Positions 25,986 to 35,512 are shown, numbered from the stretch's first letter. The stretch is DNA of 64,000 nt from Planctomycetota bacterium (GCA_029260765.1 JAJDCP010000084.1:1-64000), one strand, 5' to 3'. The notes: generated by a model not told the origin, from the letters alone. Made by a program: numbers and translations.

Positions 25986-26357
25986 TTATTTCTTCTTCTT
26001 CTTGCTCTTGGCGCGGGCGGGTCTGGCAGCTTTGGGCGGCAGGCTCCGGGCATGGCGCAGTCCCCGTGCAACCCAGGCTGCCAGCCGCTCGGAGTCGTCA
26101 AGGACTGCAGCTTCGACCTGCACCCAGCCGCGCATCGTGCGGCCGGTGAAGTCCATCTCTGCCGCATCGGGCTCCACGAGCGCCTCCGCGTACGCGTCTG
26201 GGCCGACGCGGACCATCAACAGCTCGCGCACGACCCCACAGGCCATGTTGCCGTGCAGCAGGAAAGACAAGCCGCCGAACATGCGCTTCTCGCTGATTCC
26301 GGGCTCATCTGCAAGCAACTCGCGGATGTTCTCGGCCAGCCATTCCAGATAGGCCAT
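25986..26357 (-). CDS. TfoX N-terminal domain protein
   Basis: 123 residues. The segment VSEKRMFGG-type (here ISEKRMFGGLSFLL, about 20-33) and MLVRV-type strand (LLMVRVGPDAY) are the hallmarks of the TfoX-N family. The C-terminus is a Lys/Arg-rich tail ending in a run of lysines, suggesting nucleic-acid contact. Only the N-terminal domain is present, so a competence-regulator role as in Haemophilus should not be assumed. Confidence 0.8.
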   Translation of the reverse strand: MAYLEWLAENIRELLADEPGISEKRMFGGLSFLLHGNMACGVVRELLMVRVGPDAYAEALVEPDAAEMDFTGRTMRGWVQVEAAVLDDSERLAAWVARGLRHARSLPPKAARPARAKSKKKKK

Positions 26358-26426
26358 CGCTCGTCTCCTGAGGAACGCGACTCCTGATGAATGGTAGGGT
26401 CCCTTGCAGGGCAGCGAAGCAGGCCC

Positions 26427-26825
26427 TCAGTCCTCAGAACAGACCACCGGCTCTCCCGACTTGCCCACGCGGTCCGGTGCGATCTGGTGCAGCATCAACA
26501 CGTTGCCATCGGGGTCCTCGACCCACGCCATCTTGCACACCTTGTTGTCCTGCACATCCTTGACGATCTTGACGCCCTGCTCGCGGAGGGCGCTCAGCTC
26601 TGCCTCGATGTTGTCGCTCTCGAGGGAGAGATAGACGGTGGTCTCGGGGGCATGCTGGCTCGAAAAGGTGTCGAGTGCGATCGACTTCCCGTCGGGGGTG
26701 TCGAACTCGACCCACTTGTCGCCGTGGTTCGCGCTGCACTTGAGACCCAACAGCTCGCCGTAGAAGTGTTTGGCGGCGTCCATGTCTTTGACCGGATGGC
26801 CTACGAAAGCGATCTTGGTGATCAT
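26427..26825 (-). CDS. VOC (glyoxalase/dioxygenase superfamily) protein
   Basis: 132 residues with two beta-alpha-beta-beta-beta halves. The first opens IAFVGHPVKDMDAAKHFYGELLGL, and the second contains KMAWVEDPDGNVLMLHQ, the usual second metal-ligand strand. Potential metal ligands are the His in the first strand and Glu/His in the last. The fold is clear, but the reaction is not. It is divergent from the kinase at 27112 across 286 bases in which I see no other feature. Confidence 0.85.
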   Translation of the reverse strand: MITKIAFVGHPVKDMDAAKHFYGELLGLKCSANHGDKWVEFDTPDGKSIALDTFSSQHAPETTVYLSLESDNIEAELSALREQGVKIVKDVQDNKVCKMAWVEDPDGNVLMLHQIAPDRVGKSGEPVVCSED

Positions 26826-27111
26826 GCTCGGCTCCTTTGCGATGGTTTGCTGGCTGGTTCATGGGAGGACGCTCCGAGGGAGCCGGCCCGGGTCACCAAC
26901 ACCCGAGTTCGCCTGCACCTCTCGAGCCCCTCGATCTGCAGGCGCATCCTATGCGGTGGTCGAGGCGCTGGCAACTGCACTGCCTTCACAATCTTGGCGG
27001 CACAACGCGATTCCTTTGAGTTCCAATGGGTGCCGATCCGCAACGCCAACAATTCCCCTCCGAAGTGCGCTTGTGGTACAAGAGCAAAGCCCCCGCACGC
27101 GGATTCCCCGA

Positions 27112-28683
27112 ATGGCCGAAGCCCTCAACCAGCCCAATGCCAGCGCCCGTGCCTTTCTGGCCGACTGGGCGTCCGTCTTTCCCGAGCTGCGCGAGCCTAC
27201 ATTCCTCGCGCGCGGTGGGCAGGGCCAGGTCTTCCGCGCGCAGGGTCCAGACCCGTTCGACCCCTCGCGGCAACTCGAGCTGGCCGTCAAGGTGTTCGGG
27301 CTTGAGGGCGAGCCGCGTCCTGAAGATGAACGCCGCATCGAGGCCGAGCTCGACACCGCCGCGCGCTTGCACACCTTGATCGCCCGCAGCGATGATCCTC
27401 GCCGCCACCAGTTGTTGCGTTTTGCCCGCGTCCTGCGCAGTCGTTGGAAGAACCGAGCGGTGGTCGGCCTGCTGGCGCCTTTCTTCCCCGAGGGCACTTT
27501 GGCGGCCTGGCGTGCCGGCCTGCCGCGGGATGACGCGCAAGACCCCCAGGGCTGTCTCGCGCTTGAACAGCTGCTGGTGCTGGTCGAAGATCTGTGCCGG
27601 GGGCTGGGATTCCTGCACGCCCATGGCTATGTGCATCGGGACTGCAAGCCGTCGAACGTCTTTCTACAGCGCGACGAGCAGGGGCGGCTGCGGGCAGTGC
27701 TCGGCGATTTCGGTTGCACGCGGCTGGAGGGCCAGTCGACCCGCATGGTCTCGCTCGATTTTGCGCCCACCGATCCCAGAGAAGACTCCGGACCGGCTTG
27801 GGACGTGTGTTCGTTGGGATTCTTGCTCGCCTGGTTGCTTCGCGGCCATCTCGAGCCCCCGTTCCGCGAGCGCGGCCGCCTGTCCGCAGCTGTGTTGACG
27901 CGGGCTCGCGGGCGAGAGCTGGTGCAGGGCGTAGACGCGCGTTGGTACGAGGGCCTGACGGGCCTGCTGCTGGCTGCAACCCACAACGACTTCAGCAAAC
28001 GTCCCGATGTCGACGAGCTCTGGGAGCGCCTTTCGCGGCTGACCCGCAGGGCGCGCGCCCGTGTCACGGGAACGAGGACAGCGCTGCTTCCGTGGCTGCT
28101 GTTGCTGTTGGCATGCCTGGCGCTGGCTGCAGGCTGGTGGGCCCAGGGCAGCCGCTTCGCCATGCCCGGCGGGACGCGCTGGCAGAAGGGCCTGGGCGTC
28201 GCCTGGAGCGAAGGCCGAGGGGCATTATGCGTCGCCCGGGCGCCAGATTCTCTGCGCATCGCGCTCGAGCTGCGCCTGCCCGGGGTGCCGCAGGAGATCC
28301 GCGCTTGGCCGGCGGACGGGGGCAGTCTCAGCATGTGGGGCGATGCCTGGCTCGCCTGGATCGACTCGCGGGCGGAGCAGGCCTACGGGTTGGCGCGTGA
28401 CGCGGAGGGCTGGTTGTGCAGGATCGGAGATGGCGCCCGCTTGATCGCTCCGTCCGCGGCTCCGGGTCCGCTGGTGGCGGTGGCGGGGCGAGGGTTTGCC
28501 CGCGGCTCAGGTGCGGCCCTCGAGCTCTGGCAACTCCAGGCAGGCGGCTGGCAGCCCTGTTGGCGGCGCACCTTTCCCAGCGCGATTGTTCAGCTCGAGC
28601 CTTCGGCCGATGGTCTGCAGCTGCGGGTGCGGTTGCAGGATGGCGGTGAGCTCCAGGTACCGGTGGGCTTTCCTCCGCCTTGA
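27112..28683 (+). CDS. Ser/Thr protein kinase with transmembrane helix and unassigned C-terminal domain
   Basis: 523 residues from the ATG at 27112; starts further upstream are shadows. The kinase domain has a glycine loop (ARGGQGQVF), a VKVF lysine, HRDCKPSN with the catalytic Asp and GDFGCTRL. The activation segment is short, without a clear APE motif, so activity or regulation may be unusual. A transmembrane helix lies at about residues 322-343 (LLPWLLLLLACLALAAG). The roughly 180-residue C-terminal part is strand-rich with repeated tryptophans, probably a small periplasmic propeller or sandwich. It is similar in overall plan to the other membrane kinases here but has its own outer domain. 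Confidence 0.85.
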   Translation: MAEALNQPNASARAFLADWASVFPELREPTFLARGGQGQVFRAQGPDPFDPSRQLELAVKVFGLEGEPRPEDERRIEAELDTAARLHTLIARSDDPRRHQLLRFARVLRSRWKNRAVVGLLAPFFPEGTLAAWRAGLPRDDAQDPQGCLALEQLLVLVEDLCRGLGFLHAHGYVHRDCKPSNVFLQRDEQGRLRAVLGDFGCTRLEGQSTRMVSLDFAPTDPREDSGPAWDVCSLGFLLAWLLRGHLEPPFRERGRLSAAVLTRARGRELVQGVDARWYEGLTGLLLAATHNDFSKRPDVDELWERLSRLTRRARARVTGTRTALLPWLLLLLACLALAAGWWAQGSRFAMPGGTRWQKGLGVAWSEGRGALCVARAPDSLRIALELRLPGVPQEIRAWPADGGSLSMWGDAWLAWIDSRAEQAYGLARDAEGWLCRIGDGARLIAPSAAPGPLVAVAGRGFARGSGAALELWQLQAGGWQPCWRRTFPSAIVQLEPSADGLQLRVRLQDGGELQVPVGFPPP

Positions 28684-28693
28684 GAAGCCAGGC

Positions 28694-29527
28694 TCACGGG
28701 CTCGCAGGCACCACCAGCACCGAGCACGGCGACCAGCGCACCAGCCGTTCGGCGACGCTGCCGACAAGCATGCGCTCGATCCCCGTACGTCCGCGGGTAC
28801 CACAGACCAACAGGTCGGCGCCCGAGGTCTTCGAGTAGTCGACGATGGCGCGTGCCGGTGCGCCCACCGCGATCTCGCTGCTCAGGCTGATGTCTGTGTC
28901 GCAGAAGCTGTCGGCGATGCAGGCTTGTGCCGTGCGCCGCGCCCCCTCGAAGAAGTGGTCCAACCCGCTGCCGCCGAGCTGCAGCACCGGCGGGCTGAGC
29001 ACATGGATCACGTCCAGGACTCCACCGAACTGCCGGACCAGCTCGATAGCTTTCTTGCCGGCGCGGTCCGAGGCGCGCGAGAAGTCGGTCGGGAACAGCA
29101 AGCGGTTGAAACGCCAGCCGCGCTCCTGGGCACGCACAACCCATACCGGGCAGGGGGCGAGCTGCACCATCTTCTCCGCAAAGCTACCGAGCAGCAGCCG
29201 GGTCAAGCCGGTCTTACCGTACGAGCCGCACAGCAGCAGGTCTGCGTTGGATGCCCGGGCCCAGTCGACAGCCGCATAGGCCGGCGTGCCGTGGGTGACC
29301 ACCCTTGCGGGACGGGGCGCGTCGGCGTCGAGCCAGTCTTCGCAGAAGGCCTCGAGCTTGCGCGAGCTCTCGGTGATGGGAGTGCCGGGCTCGCAGGCGT
29401 GCAACGCGCTGAAGCGTCCCTCTTTCCCTCCCTCGTTGCGGGCACTCGCCAGGCGGGCGCCCACCTGGAGGGCATGACCCGCGAAGGGGGAGAAGTCGAT
29501 GGCGACGACGATGTGCTGGTAATCCAT
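28694..29527 (-). CDS. Tandem universal stress protein (two UspA domains)
   Basis: 277 residues. Each half carries the ATP-binding signature G-x2-G-x9-G-S: GSYGKTGLTRLLLGS in the first (about 106-120) and GTRGRTGIERMLVGS in the second (about 250-264). Each half starts with a hydrophobic strand followed by Asp-Phe-Ser (AIDFSP, PTDFSR). The protein is cytosolic. It ends ten bases from the convergent kinase gene and is followed upstream on the same strand by a sigma-factor gene ending 20 bases away, so the two may be cotranscribed. Confidence 0.92.
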   Translation of the reverse strand: MDYQHIVVAIDFSPFAGHALQVGARLASARNEGGKEGRFSALHACEPGTPITESSRKLEAFCEDWLDADAPRPARVVTHGTPAYAAVDWARASNADLLLCGSYGKTGLTRLLLGSFAEKMVQLAPCPVWVVRAQERGWRFNRLLFPTDFSRASDRAGKKAIELVRQFGGVLDVIHVLSPPVLQLGGSGLDHFFEGARRTAQACIADSFCDTDISLSSEIAVGAPARAIVDYSKTSGADLLVCGTRGRTGIERMLVGSVAERLVRWSPCSVLVVPASP

Positions 29528-29547
29528 GATGGCTCCGAGGCTTCTCC

Positions 29548-30315
29548 CTAAAGCGTAACACCTGCGTCCCCGTCTGCCGCGCGGGCACCTATGCGTTCGA
29601 GCAATGCGAGCACGGTCAGGCGCTTCTTGCGGGACAGGTGCGAGAACAAGCCGCGCACTCCTCCGGCGGGCGCGGCCCCCAGCAGACTGGCGAGGTCGTC
29701 GGGATGCAAGCGCGCCTCCATCCAGACAGCGAAGCGGGCGGCCGCGCGTTTGACCAAAGTGCGCACCTGGCGGCTACTGCGGAGCCCAAAATGCTCTGCG
29801 ATCGCGTCCTGGCCCAAGCGGTCGACCACCCACTTCTCCAAGATCTGCGCGTCCCGTTGGCATTCCGCGGGCTCGGCGTCGAGAAACAACTCGAACATCT
29901 CGCGTGCGCGCGCCTCGAGCAGAGCCATACCGTTGGGCTCGGAGGAGCCGTGTGGCGCATCGGCAGAGCGTCGCTCGCGGGCGAGCTGCTGGCGCGCGTG
30001 TGTCTCGCGGCCATCGGCGCGCAGCCGGTCCCGCAGCAGGTTGCGCAAGGCTTGTTTCAAGTACGGGCGGAACGCGCCGCGCTGCGGGTCGTAGCGGGGA
30101 ATCACCCGGGCGGCGAGCTGGATCAGCGCCTCCTGGGCCAAGTCGTCCAGCTGCTCGGGCGCACAGCCCAAGCGGCGCAGATAGTCGCGCACCGGCCGTT
30201 GGTAGTAGAGCCATTTGGAGGCCAGAGGCTGGTCACGAGCGCCGGTCGCGGCCAGCACCCGAGAGTCGGTCTCGGCCTGGGTCAAGGAGTCAGGCGCTTG
30301 CTCCAGAGGTTCCAT
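29548..30315 (-). CDS. Sigma-70 family RNA polymerase sigma factor (divergent)
   Basis: 255 residues from the ATG at 30315. Region 2 includes YQRPVRDYLRRLG and the core-binding LDDLAQEALIQLA block, followed by FRPYLKQALRNLLRDRLRAD. The C-terminal half has a region-4-like segment (DAIAEHFGLRSSRQVRTLVKRA) and a 40-residue basic extension with no known match. The length exceeds a typical ECF factor because of this extension. A longer start at 30471 is open but lacks a ribosome site. It is divergent from the coiled-coil gene. Confidence 0.82.
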   Translation of the reverse strand: MEPLEQAPDSLTQAETDSRVLAATGARDQPLASKWLYYQRPVRDYLRRLGCAPEQLDDLAQEALIQLAARVIPRYDPQRGAFRPYLKQALRNLLRDRLRADGRETHARQQLARERRSADAPHGSSEPNGMALLEARAREMFELFLDAEPAECQRDAQILEKWVVDRLGQDAIAEHFGLRSSRQVRTLVKRAAARFAVWMEARLHPDDLASLLGAAPAGGVRGLFSHLSRKKRLTVLALLERIGARAADGDAGVTL

Positions 30316-30451
30316 GGGGGCGACTTCCGGTTTTGTTACACTGCCAAGCGTACTGCTTGTGACGGCGCAGCGTGCAGGTAGGCCGCGCGCCTCGGAGCCA
30401 CGCATGATGCGAGCTTCGCACACGACAGTCTTCGATACAAGGAGTATAGAA

Positions 30452-31690
30452 ATGGCGACCTCGATCACCAAATCCCTGTTGCTCAGTACCAGCCTGGTCC
30501 TGCTGGCGACGGGCCTGGGGCTGTTCGCTCAAGAGCCGGGCGAGACCTGGGTCGACGAGAAACAAGCCCCCGGCGAGGGCGCGACCATCGTGCGCTTCGG
30601 AGGGGATGTGCCCTGGGAGCTGGTCGAGCGCATCAGCCAGCTCTACGCCGAGCTCGAGCGTGCCTGGCGTGACCGTGACCACGGGCGGGCCGACAAATTG
30701 ACCGCCGAGCTCGAAGCGGTGCTCGACCAGGTCGCCCGCCACGTCCACGGCGGAACCCACGAGCGCCCCATGGAAGGCGATCTCGATGAGGTCCACGAGC
30801 GCATCGAGACGCTGGAGCGTGAGCTGCAAGAGGCCGAGGAGCAAGATGATTACGAGCGCTTCGAGGCGTTGGAGCGCGAGCTGCAAGAGCTGGAGCGGCA
30901 CGCCATCGAGCTCGAGCTGCGCGGTCTCAAACCCGCGTTTGAAGAATTGCACCGCGAGCTGCGCGACGCCGACGAGCGGGAAGACCGCGAGGCAGCGCGT
31001 GAGCTGCAGGAAGAGCTGCGCGAGCTGGAAGAGACCGCCCGTGAGCTCGAATTTGCGCGCATGGAGTTGGAAGTCGGTCGGCTCGAGGCCGAGATGGAGC
31101 GCGCCGCCGACGAGCGTGACTTCAGGCGTGCCGGCGAGCTGCAGCAGAAGCTCGAGGAGATGGAGCGCGAGTTGGAGCGGCGCGAGCATGCCCAGCTACC
31201 CCGTGAGCTCGATCTGCTGCGCCGCGAGCTGGATGAAGCCCGTGCAGAAAAGCGCTTCGAAGATGTCGAAGAGCTCGAGGCAGAGCTGGCCGCGTTGCAA
31301 GCAGAGATGGACCTTTTGGGGCACGGGATGCGGGACGACCTGCAGCGTCAGCTCGCCGAGCTGGAAGAGCAGATGGAGCGCGCCAAGGAACGCGGCGACT
31401 ACGAGCAGGCCAAGAGATTGGCGGAAGAGCTGAAGCGGCGGCACTCAGAGCACGAGCAGCGTCCACACGACAAGCGCGACATCTACGACCTCAATGAGAA
31501 CCCCGAGAAGCAGATGCTGATGGACAAGATCCATACGCTGCTCGACGAAGTGCACGTCATGGAAGAGAAACTGCACGCCGCGGAGGAAGAGGGCGACCGC
31601 GAGGCGGCTGAGGAGCTCCACACGCGGATCGCCGATATGCGCTCCATGATCAACGAGCTCGAACGCAAGATCGCCGAGCGCCGGCGCTGA
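30452..31690 (+). CDS. Exported long coiled-coil protein
   Basis: 412 residues with AAGGAG eight bases before the ATG. A signal peptide covers about 1-26 (LLLSTSLVLLATGLGLFAQ). Nearly the whole mature chain (about 60-410) is Glu/Arg/Leu heptads of the type RELEELE, predicted to be a continuous coiled coil. Internal near-repeats such as LERELQEAEE and LERELQELER are visible. No globular or membrane domain follows, so it is soluble in the periplasm or on the surface, probably as a rod or scaffold. The composition precludes a reliable family assignment. Confidence 0.75.
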   Translation: MATSITKSLLLSTSLVLLATGLGLFAQEPGETWVDEKQAPGEGATIVRFGGDVPWELVERISQLYAELERAWRDRDHGRADKLTAELEAVLDQVARHVHGGTHERPMEGDLDEVHERIETLERELQEAEEQDDYERFEALERELQELERHAIELELRGLKPAFEELHRELRDADEREDREAARELQEELRELEETARELEFARMELEVGRLEAEMERAADERDFRRAGELQQKLEEMERELERREHAQLPRELDLLRRELDEARAEKRFEDVEELEAELAALQAEMDLLGHGMRDDLQRQLAELEEQMERAKERGDYEQAKRLAEELKRRHSEHEQRPHDKRDIYDLNENPEKQMLMDKIHTLLDEVHVMEEKLHAAEEEGDREAAEELHTRIADMRSMINELERKIAERRR

Positions 31691-31772
31691 TCGCCTCCAG
31701 CCCGCGAGTGCTGGCGTCCCACGTACAGGCCTGATACAAAGGGACCTTCCCCTCAACCTGCGGGAGGTTCCG

Positions 31773-32138
31773 ATGCCTGAGCTGATCCCTCATCCCACAA
31801 AAATCGAGGCGGCGGGTACGCCGCCGAAGTCCATCGAAGAGTACGTGGGCCGTGTCAACAATGGCGAGTCACGGCTCAGCATAGCCCACATGCGCTCTCC
31901 CTCGGGCTGGGTCGAACCCGGCCAGCGGCCCGACTTCGACGAATACACCGTGGTGATCCATGGTGCCCTGCTTGTCGAGCACGAAGCTGGCTCGTTGCGG
32001 GTAGCCGCCGGGCAGGCGGTCTTGACTCGTGCCGGCGAGTGGGTGCGCTACAGCAGCCCCGAGCCCGATGGGGCAGAGTACCTGGCTGTCTGCCTCCCGG
32101 CCTTCTCGGTCGACACCGTGCATCGCGATCCCGCGTAA
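31773..32138 (+). CDS. Cupin-fold protein, EutQ-like
   Basis: 121 residues behind GGGAGG. A single cupin barrel with weak His motifs (FDEYTVVIHGALLVEHEAG, then ARAGEWVRYSSP-type second motif). Strand order and length suggest a small sugar- or ethanolamine-type cupin. Metal-binding His residues are fewer than usual, so catalysis is doubtful. Confidence 0.7.
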   Translation: MPELIPHPTKIEAAGTPPKSIEEYVGRVNNGESRLSIAHMRSPSGWVEPGQRPDFDEYTVVIHGALLVEHEAGSLRVAAGQAVLTRAGEWVRYSSPEPDGAEYLAVCLPAFSVDTVHRDPA

Positions 32139-32240
32139 CCAAGCGCAGCGAGCAGCATCCCGATGATTCCCCCAACACCTGGCACCCTGGCGCAGTAGAA
32201 TCATTGTTCCATGACTCGAATCGATGCAGGAGATCAGAAG

Positions 32241-33224
32241 GTGCGAAAAATCACGCTATGTTGTGGCCTGGCCGTGTTGATGATGGCAGGTTGCCAGCTG
32301 CGCTACCGGCATGAAGCCGAGCCCGCGGGTACGGTCGCGAAATACCAGAGTGGCATGGGCGACTTTGTGCGCTACGACGGCTACGCGTCGGGCGGCGCGG
32401 CGGTGGTCGGCGATCTGCATCTGGCAGTCGTGACCTATGAACGTGCCTCAGACAGCGCAAAAGTGGTGCTGGTGGCGGGCTTCCCGATGGCCGACGCCAG
32501 TTACTTCGAGGCCGTCAACGCAGCCGTCGCTGGTTCGCAGCGTGTGCTCTTCGAGCAGCCCATCCTCGAGAACGGCGAGCAGAGCTACTGGGATGCTCCG
32601 GCGGCGCTGCTCGACCTGCGCAGCAATGACAGTCTGTTGGCGACCGAGGCCGAGAACTGGAAGGCATGCGACATGCTCTCCGACAACCCGATGATGCAGA
32701 ACATGCTGCCTCTCGACGAGCTCGGTCTGCCTGACGTGCCTCTGCCCGATCCCGAGCAGGTGGTCGGCTTCGCGCAGACCGTCTTCCAGATCGAGCAGGC
32801 CCGGCGCTTGTCCGACTATGCCAAACACCTGGTGGCCCTCGAGCTGGCCCAGAGTGCGTCCGGCATCCCGGTGGAGCGCATCTCCGGCTGGTTGGACCGG
32901 CTCGCCGGACTGATCGACCGTGCCCGGCTCTACCTGCGCAAGGAAGAGAACCGCAAGCAGGCCGAGGGCTATGTGCGCCAGATTCAGGGCATCAAGACCA
33001 TGATGCCGTTCTTTGCCGGCATCCTGGTCGAGCAGCGCAACGCCTTCGTGTCGGTCAAGGTAGGCAAGGCATTCGACGAGGGTCTGCGCGACGTCGCGAT
33101 CTACTACAACGTCTGGCACTCCGAAGATCTCGCCAAGCGGCTCGAGAAGAAGGGTTTCAGCGAGAGCAGCCGCGTCTGGTTGCCGGCCTGGAGTATGAAC
33201 TCTCGGGCGGCGGGACTGAAGTAG
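32241..33224 (+). CDS. Lipoprotein of unknown function
   Basis: 327 residues from the GTG at 32241, which has AGGAG eight bases upstream; an ATG at 32211 would add ten residues. The N-terminus is basic, then hydrophobic, with lipobox LMMAGC, so Cys17 would be lipidated. The mature chain is mostly helical, with a region (about 165-260) of amphipathic helices rich in Arg/Lys/Glu. I recognise no family. It ends directly before ribD with no gap, so the two are on one transcript. Confidence 0.65.
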   Translation: MRKITLCCGLAVLMMAGCQLRYRHEAEPAGTVAKYQSGMGDFVRYDGYASGGAAVVGDLHLAVVTYERASDSAKVVLVAGFPMADASYFEAVNAAVAGSQRVLFEQPILENGEQSYWDAPAALLDLRSNDSLLATEAENWKACDMLSDNPMMQNMLPLDELGLPDVPLPDPEQVVGFAQTVFQIEQARRLSDYAKHLVALELAQSASGIPVERISGWLDRLAGLIDRARLYLRKEENRKQAEGYVRQIQGIKTMMPFFAGILVEQRNAFVSVKVGKAFDEGLRDVAIYYNVWHSEDLAKRLEKKGFSESSRVWLPAWSMNSRAAGLK

Positions 33225-34355
33225 GTGTCGCCGGACCTGTTCCCCGTCAGCCTCGACCCGAGCAGCGACGACCCCGAAGTCCAGTGGATGGACATGGCTC
33301 TGCAGCTCGCTGAGCGTGGACGCGCGCGCGCGGCCCCCAACCCCGTGGTCGGCGCTCTGGTCGTTCGTGAGGGCCGGGTTGTCGGTCGGGGCTACCATCG
33401 TGCCTGCGGCGGGCCCCACGCCGAGATCGAGGCTCTGCAAGGACTGCAAGACGTGCGCGGGGCGACGGTCATCGTCAGCCTCGAGCCCTGCTGTTTCCAT
33501 GGGCGTACGCCGCCCTGCGCCGACGCGCTGATCGCCGCAGGGGTGGGTCGGGTCGTGGTGGGCTGCCTCGATCCGAACCCGCGCGTCGCAGGACAGGGAG
33601 TCGAGCGTCTCCGGGCTGCCGGCATCGAGGTGCGGGTCGGCGTACGCGAGCGCGCCAGCCAGCTGAAGAACGGCCCCTTCTTCATCAACCAGCTCCAGCA
33701 GCGCAGCTTCTGCACAGCCAAGTGGGCGATGAGTCTCGACGGCAAGATCGCCACCCGCAGCGGCCATTCCCAGTGGATCTCCCATCAGACATCGCGCGAC
33801 ACGGTGCAGCAACTGCGCGACCAGGTCGGGGCGATCCTGGTGGGCGGCCGCACGGCTCGGATCGATGATCCTCGTCTGACCTGCCGTCTACCCGGCGGGC
33901 GCAGCCCGGTGCGGGTGGTCTTGAGCAGTTGTGCCGATGTGCCCCTGGCCGGTCAGCTGGTGCAGACGGCGCACCAGGTCCCTGTCTGGATCTTCTGCCA
34001 GAGCGTGCCCGATGATCGTGAACAGGCATTGCGCGACGCCGGCTGCGAGGTGGTCCTCTGTCCGGCCTCTGGTAGTGGCATCAAACCTGTCTTCGTGCTG
34101 CAAGAGCTCTACCGGCGGGGCATCAGCGAAGTGCTGGTCGAGGGGGGCGCGCAGGTTCTCGGAGGCTTCGTCGACGCGGGTCTGGTCGATCGCTGCCTGG
34201 TGTTTGTGGCGCCCAAAGTGCTGGGCGGCGCGGGGCCCTCGCCGGTGGGGGGACGCGGCGCGGCCACGGTCGATGCCGGACTCGAGCTCTCGGACGTATC
34301 CTGGCAGGCGAGCGCCAGCGACCAGCTGGCTATCGGTTACAACTGGAAACACTGA
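33225..34355 (+). CDS. ribD: Riboflavin biosynthesis bifunctional deaminase/reductase
   Basis: 376 residues. The N-terminal deaminase domain has the zinc site PHAEIEAL with PCCFHGRTPPC. The C-terminal reductase domain starts at AKWAMSLDGKIA and includes VGGRTARIDDP and EGGAQVLGGF. It converts 2,5-diamino-6-ribosylamino-pyrimidinone 5'-phosphate to the 5-amino-6-ribitylamino-uracil phosphate in two steps. The GTG at 33225 directly abuts the lipoprotein stop and has no clear ribosome site; an ATG at 33288 begins nearer the usual family start. No other rib gene is adjacent. Confidence 0.92.
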   Translation: MSPDLFPVSLDPSSDDPEVQWMDMALQLAERGRARAAPNPVVGALVVREGRVVGRGYHRACGGPHAEIEALQGLQDVRGATVIVSLEPCCFHGRTPPCADALIAAGVGRVVVGCLDPNPRVAGQGVERLRAAGIEVRVGVRERASQLKNGPFFINQLQQRSFCTAKWAMSLDGKIATRSGHSQWISHQTSRDTVQQLRDQVGAILVGGRTARIDDPRLTCRLPGGRSPVRVVLSSCADVPLAGQLVQTAHQVPVWIFCQSVPDDREQALRDAGCEVVLCPASGSGIKPVFVLQELYRRGISEVLVEGGAQVLGGFVDAGLVDRCLVFVAPKVLGGAGPSPVGGRGAATVDAGLELSDVSWQASASDQLAIGYNWKH

Positions 34356-34368
34356 AAAGGGGAAGAGT

Positions 34369-35220
34369 GTGAGCGGCCTGTTGATTCTCGACTTCGACGG
34401 AACCATGACCGATGCTGAGGCCGAAGGCGGACCCTTCCGAACCGGCTACCTTGAAGACCTGGCGGCTCTGACGGGGCAGAAGCCGGCGGAGATCGAGACG
34501 CTGGCTGTCCAGTTCGAAGCCGAGGTCGCCGCCGATCCGCAGAGCTACGGTTGGATGTTCAATGGACGCATCGTCGCACCAGCCAGCGTTGATCCCTATC
34601 TACGCATCATGCCGGTGGCCCGACGCATCTTCGACCACTACGACTGTTTCCGCGACGAGACCGACCGCACAAGGCTGTTGGACGCGATCCTGTACAAGTA
34701 CAACTACACCAAAACGACGATGGCCTTCCGCCCTGGCGCGGCCGAGGTGTTGCGCGCTCTCGAGGGTACGCACACCTGGGTGGTCACAAACAGCCACACC
34801 GAGCCTGTGCGCAACAAGATCCGTGCGTTGGGCGGGCAAGAGGATGGCAGCAATGCCTTGGAGTGGTTGCTGGACAGGGTGCACGGCCGCGCCCGCAAGT
34901 ACGTCATCGATGAGGACTTCGAGAAGCTGCCCGCGACCATGCAGTTGCCCGGCTTGAGCCGTCCCGTGCTGTTGCGCCGGCGCCTCTACTACGAGGTGCT
35001 CGACGAGCTGCGCCGCTCGGCAGGAGTCGGGTGGGAAGATGTGCTGGTGGTCGGCGACATCTTCGAGCTCGACCTCTGCCTTCCCTTGGCACTTGGAGCG
35101 CGGGTCGGGCTGGTGCTCAACCCTTTCACCCCTGATTACGAGCGCGCTTTCATCGCTGCCCATGCGCGGGGCCACCTGATCGAGGCGCTGGCGGAGATTC
35201 CCGGCCTGGCCCGGCACTAG
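34369..35220 (+). CDS. HAD-superfamily hydrolase
   Basis: 283 residues from GTG at 34369, with AGGGGAAGA upstream. Motif I is LDFDGTMTD with the nucleophile and acid Asp near residues 8-10, motif II TNSH, and motif IV VGDIFELD near the C-terminus. The large insert between motifs I and II is a helical cap (about 40-120). Probably a phosphatase. It follows ribD by 13 bases and could supply the missing riboflavin-pathway dephosphorylation, but that is positional inference only. Confidence 0.78.
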   Translation: MSGLLILDFDGTMTDAEAEGGPFRTGYLEDLAALTGQKPAEIETLAVQFEAEVAADPQSYGWMFNGRIVAPASVDPYLRIMPVARRIFDHYDCFRDETDRTRLLDAILYKYNYTKTTMAFRPGAAEVLRALEGTHTWVVTNSHTEPVRNKIRALGGQEDGSNALEWLLDRVHGRARKYVIDEDFEKLPATMQLPGLSRPVLLRRRLYYEVLDELRRSAGVGWEDVLVVGDIFELDLCLPLALGARVGLVLNPFTPDYERAFIAAHARGHLIEALAEIPGLARH

Positions 35221-35390
35221 TCCTTCCAAGCACGAACAGACCTTCCAAAGCCAGCGGTTGAGGTACGAACGCGGCGACAGCCCCGTTACCGATGCGTGTT
35301 CCCCTTCCTGAAGCGACAGCTCCCTCTGGCTCCCCATCGCCATGAGTGTGGCACCGCTCTGCCCGCCAATGCTGATGCATCTTCCGCCTC

Positions 35391-35405
35391 TGGCACACCG
35401 CTTGC
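35391..35405 (+). promoter_or_regulatory. Sigma-54 (RpoN) type promoter
   Basis: TGGCACACCGCTTGC matches the -24/-12 consensus TGGCAC-N5-TTGC. The GG and GC dinucleotides are exactly ten bases apart. It lies 108 bases upstream of the ATG at 35513 and is the only such match I found in front of a gene in the window. Expression would then need an enhancer-binding activator. No palindromic site is obvious just upstream. Confidence 0.6.
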
Positions 35406-35512
35406 GATTCCCATGCTTGAGGCCGGCCTACAGACGAAGGTTGGCGCACTTCAAGGGCTGGGAGTTTCTTACAGGTAACACGCGACCCAGAGCCCATCAC
35501 CTGCGACGGAGC

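Noticed and set aside
32197..32212. TGGCACCCTGGCGCA as a second sigma-54 promoter upstream of the lipoprotein gene
   Set aside because: The GG-GC spacing is nine, not ten, and the -12 element lacks TTGC.
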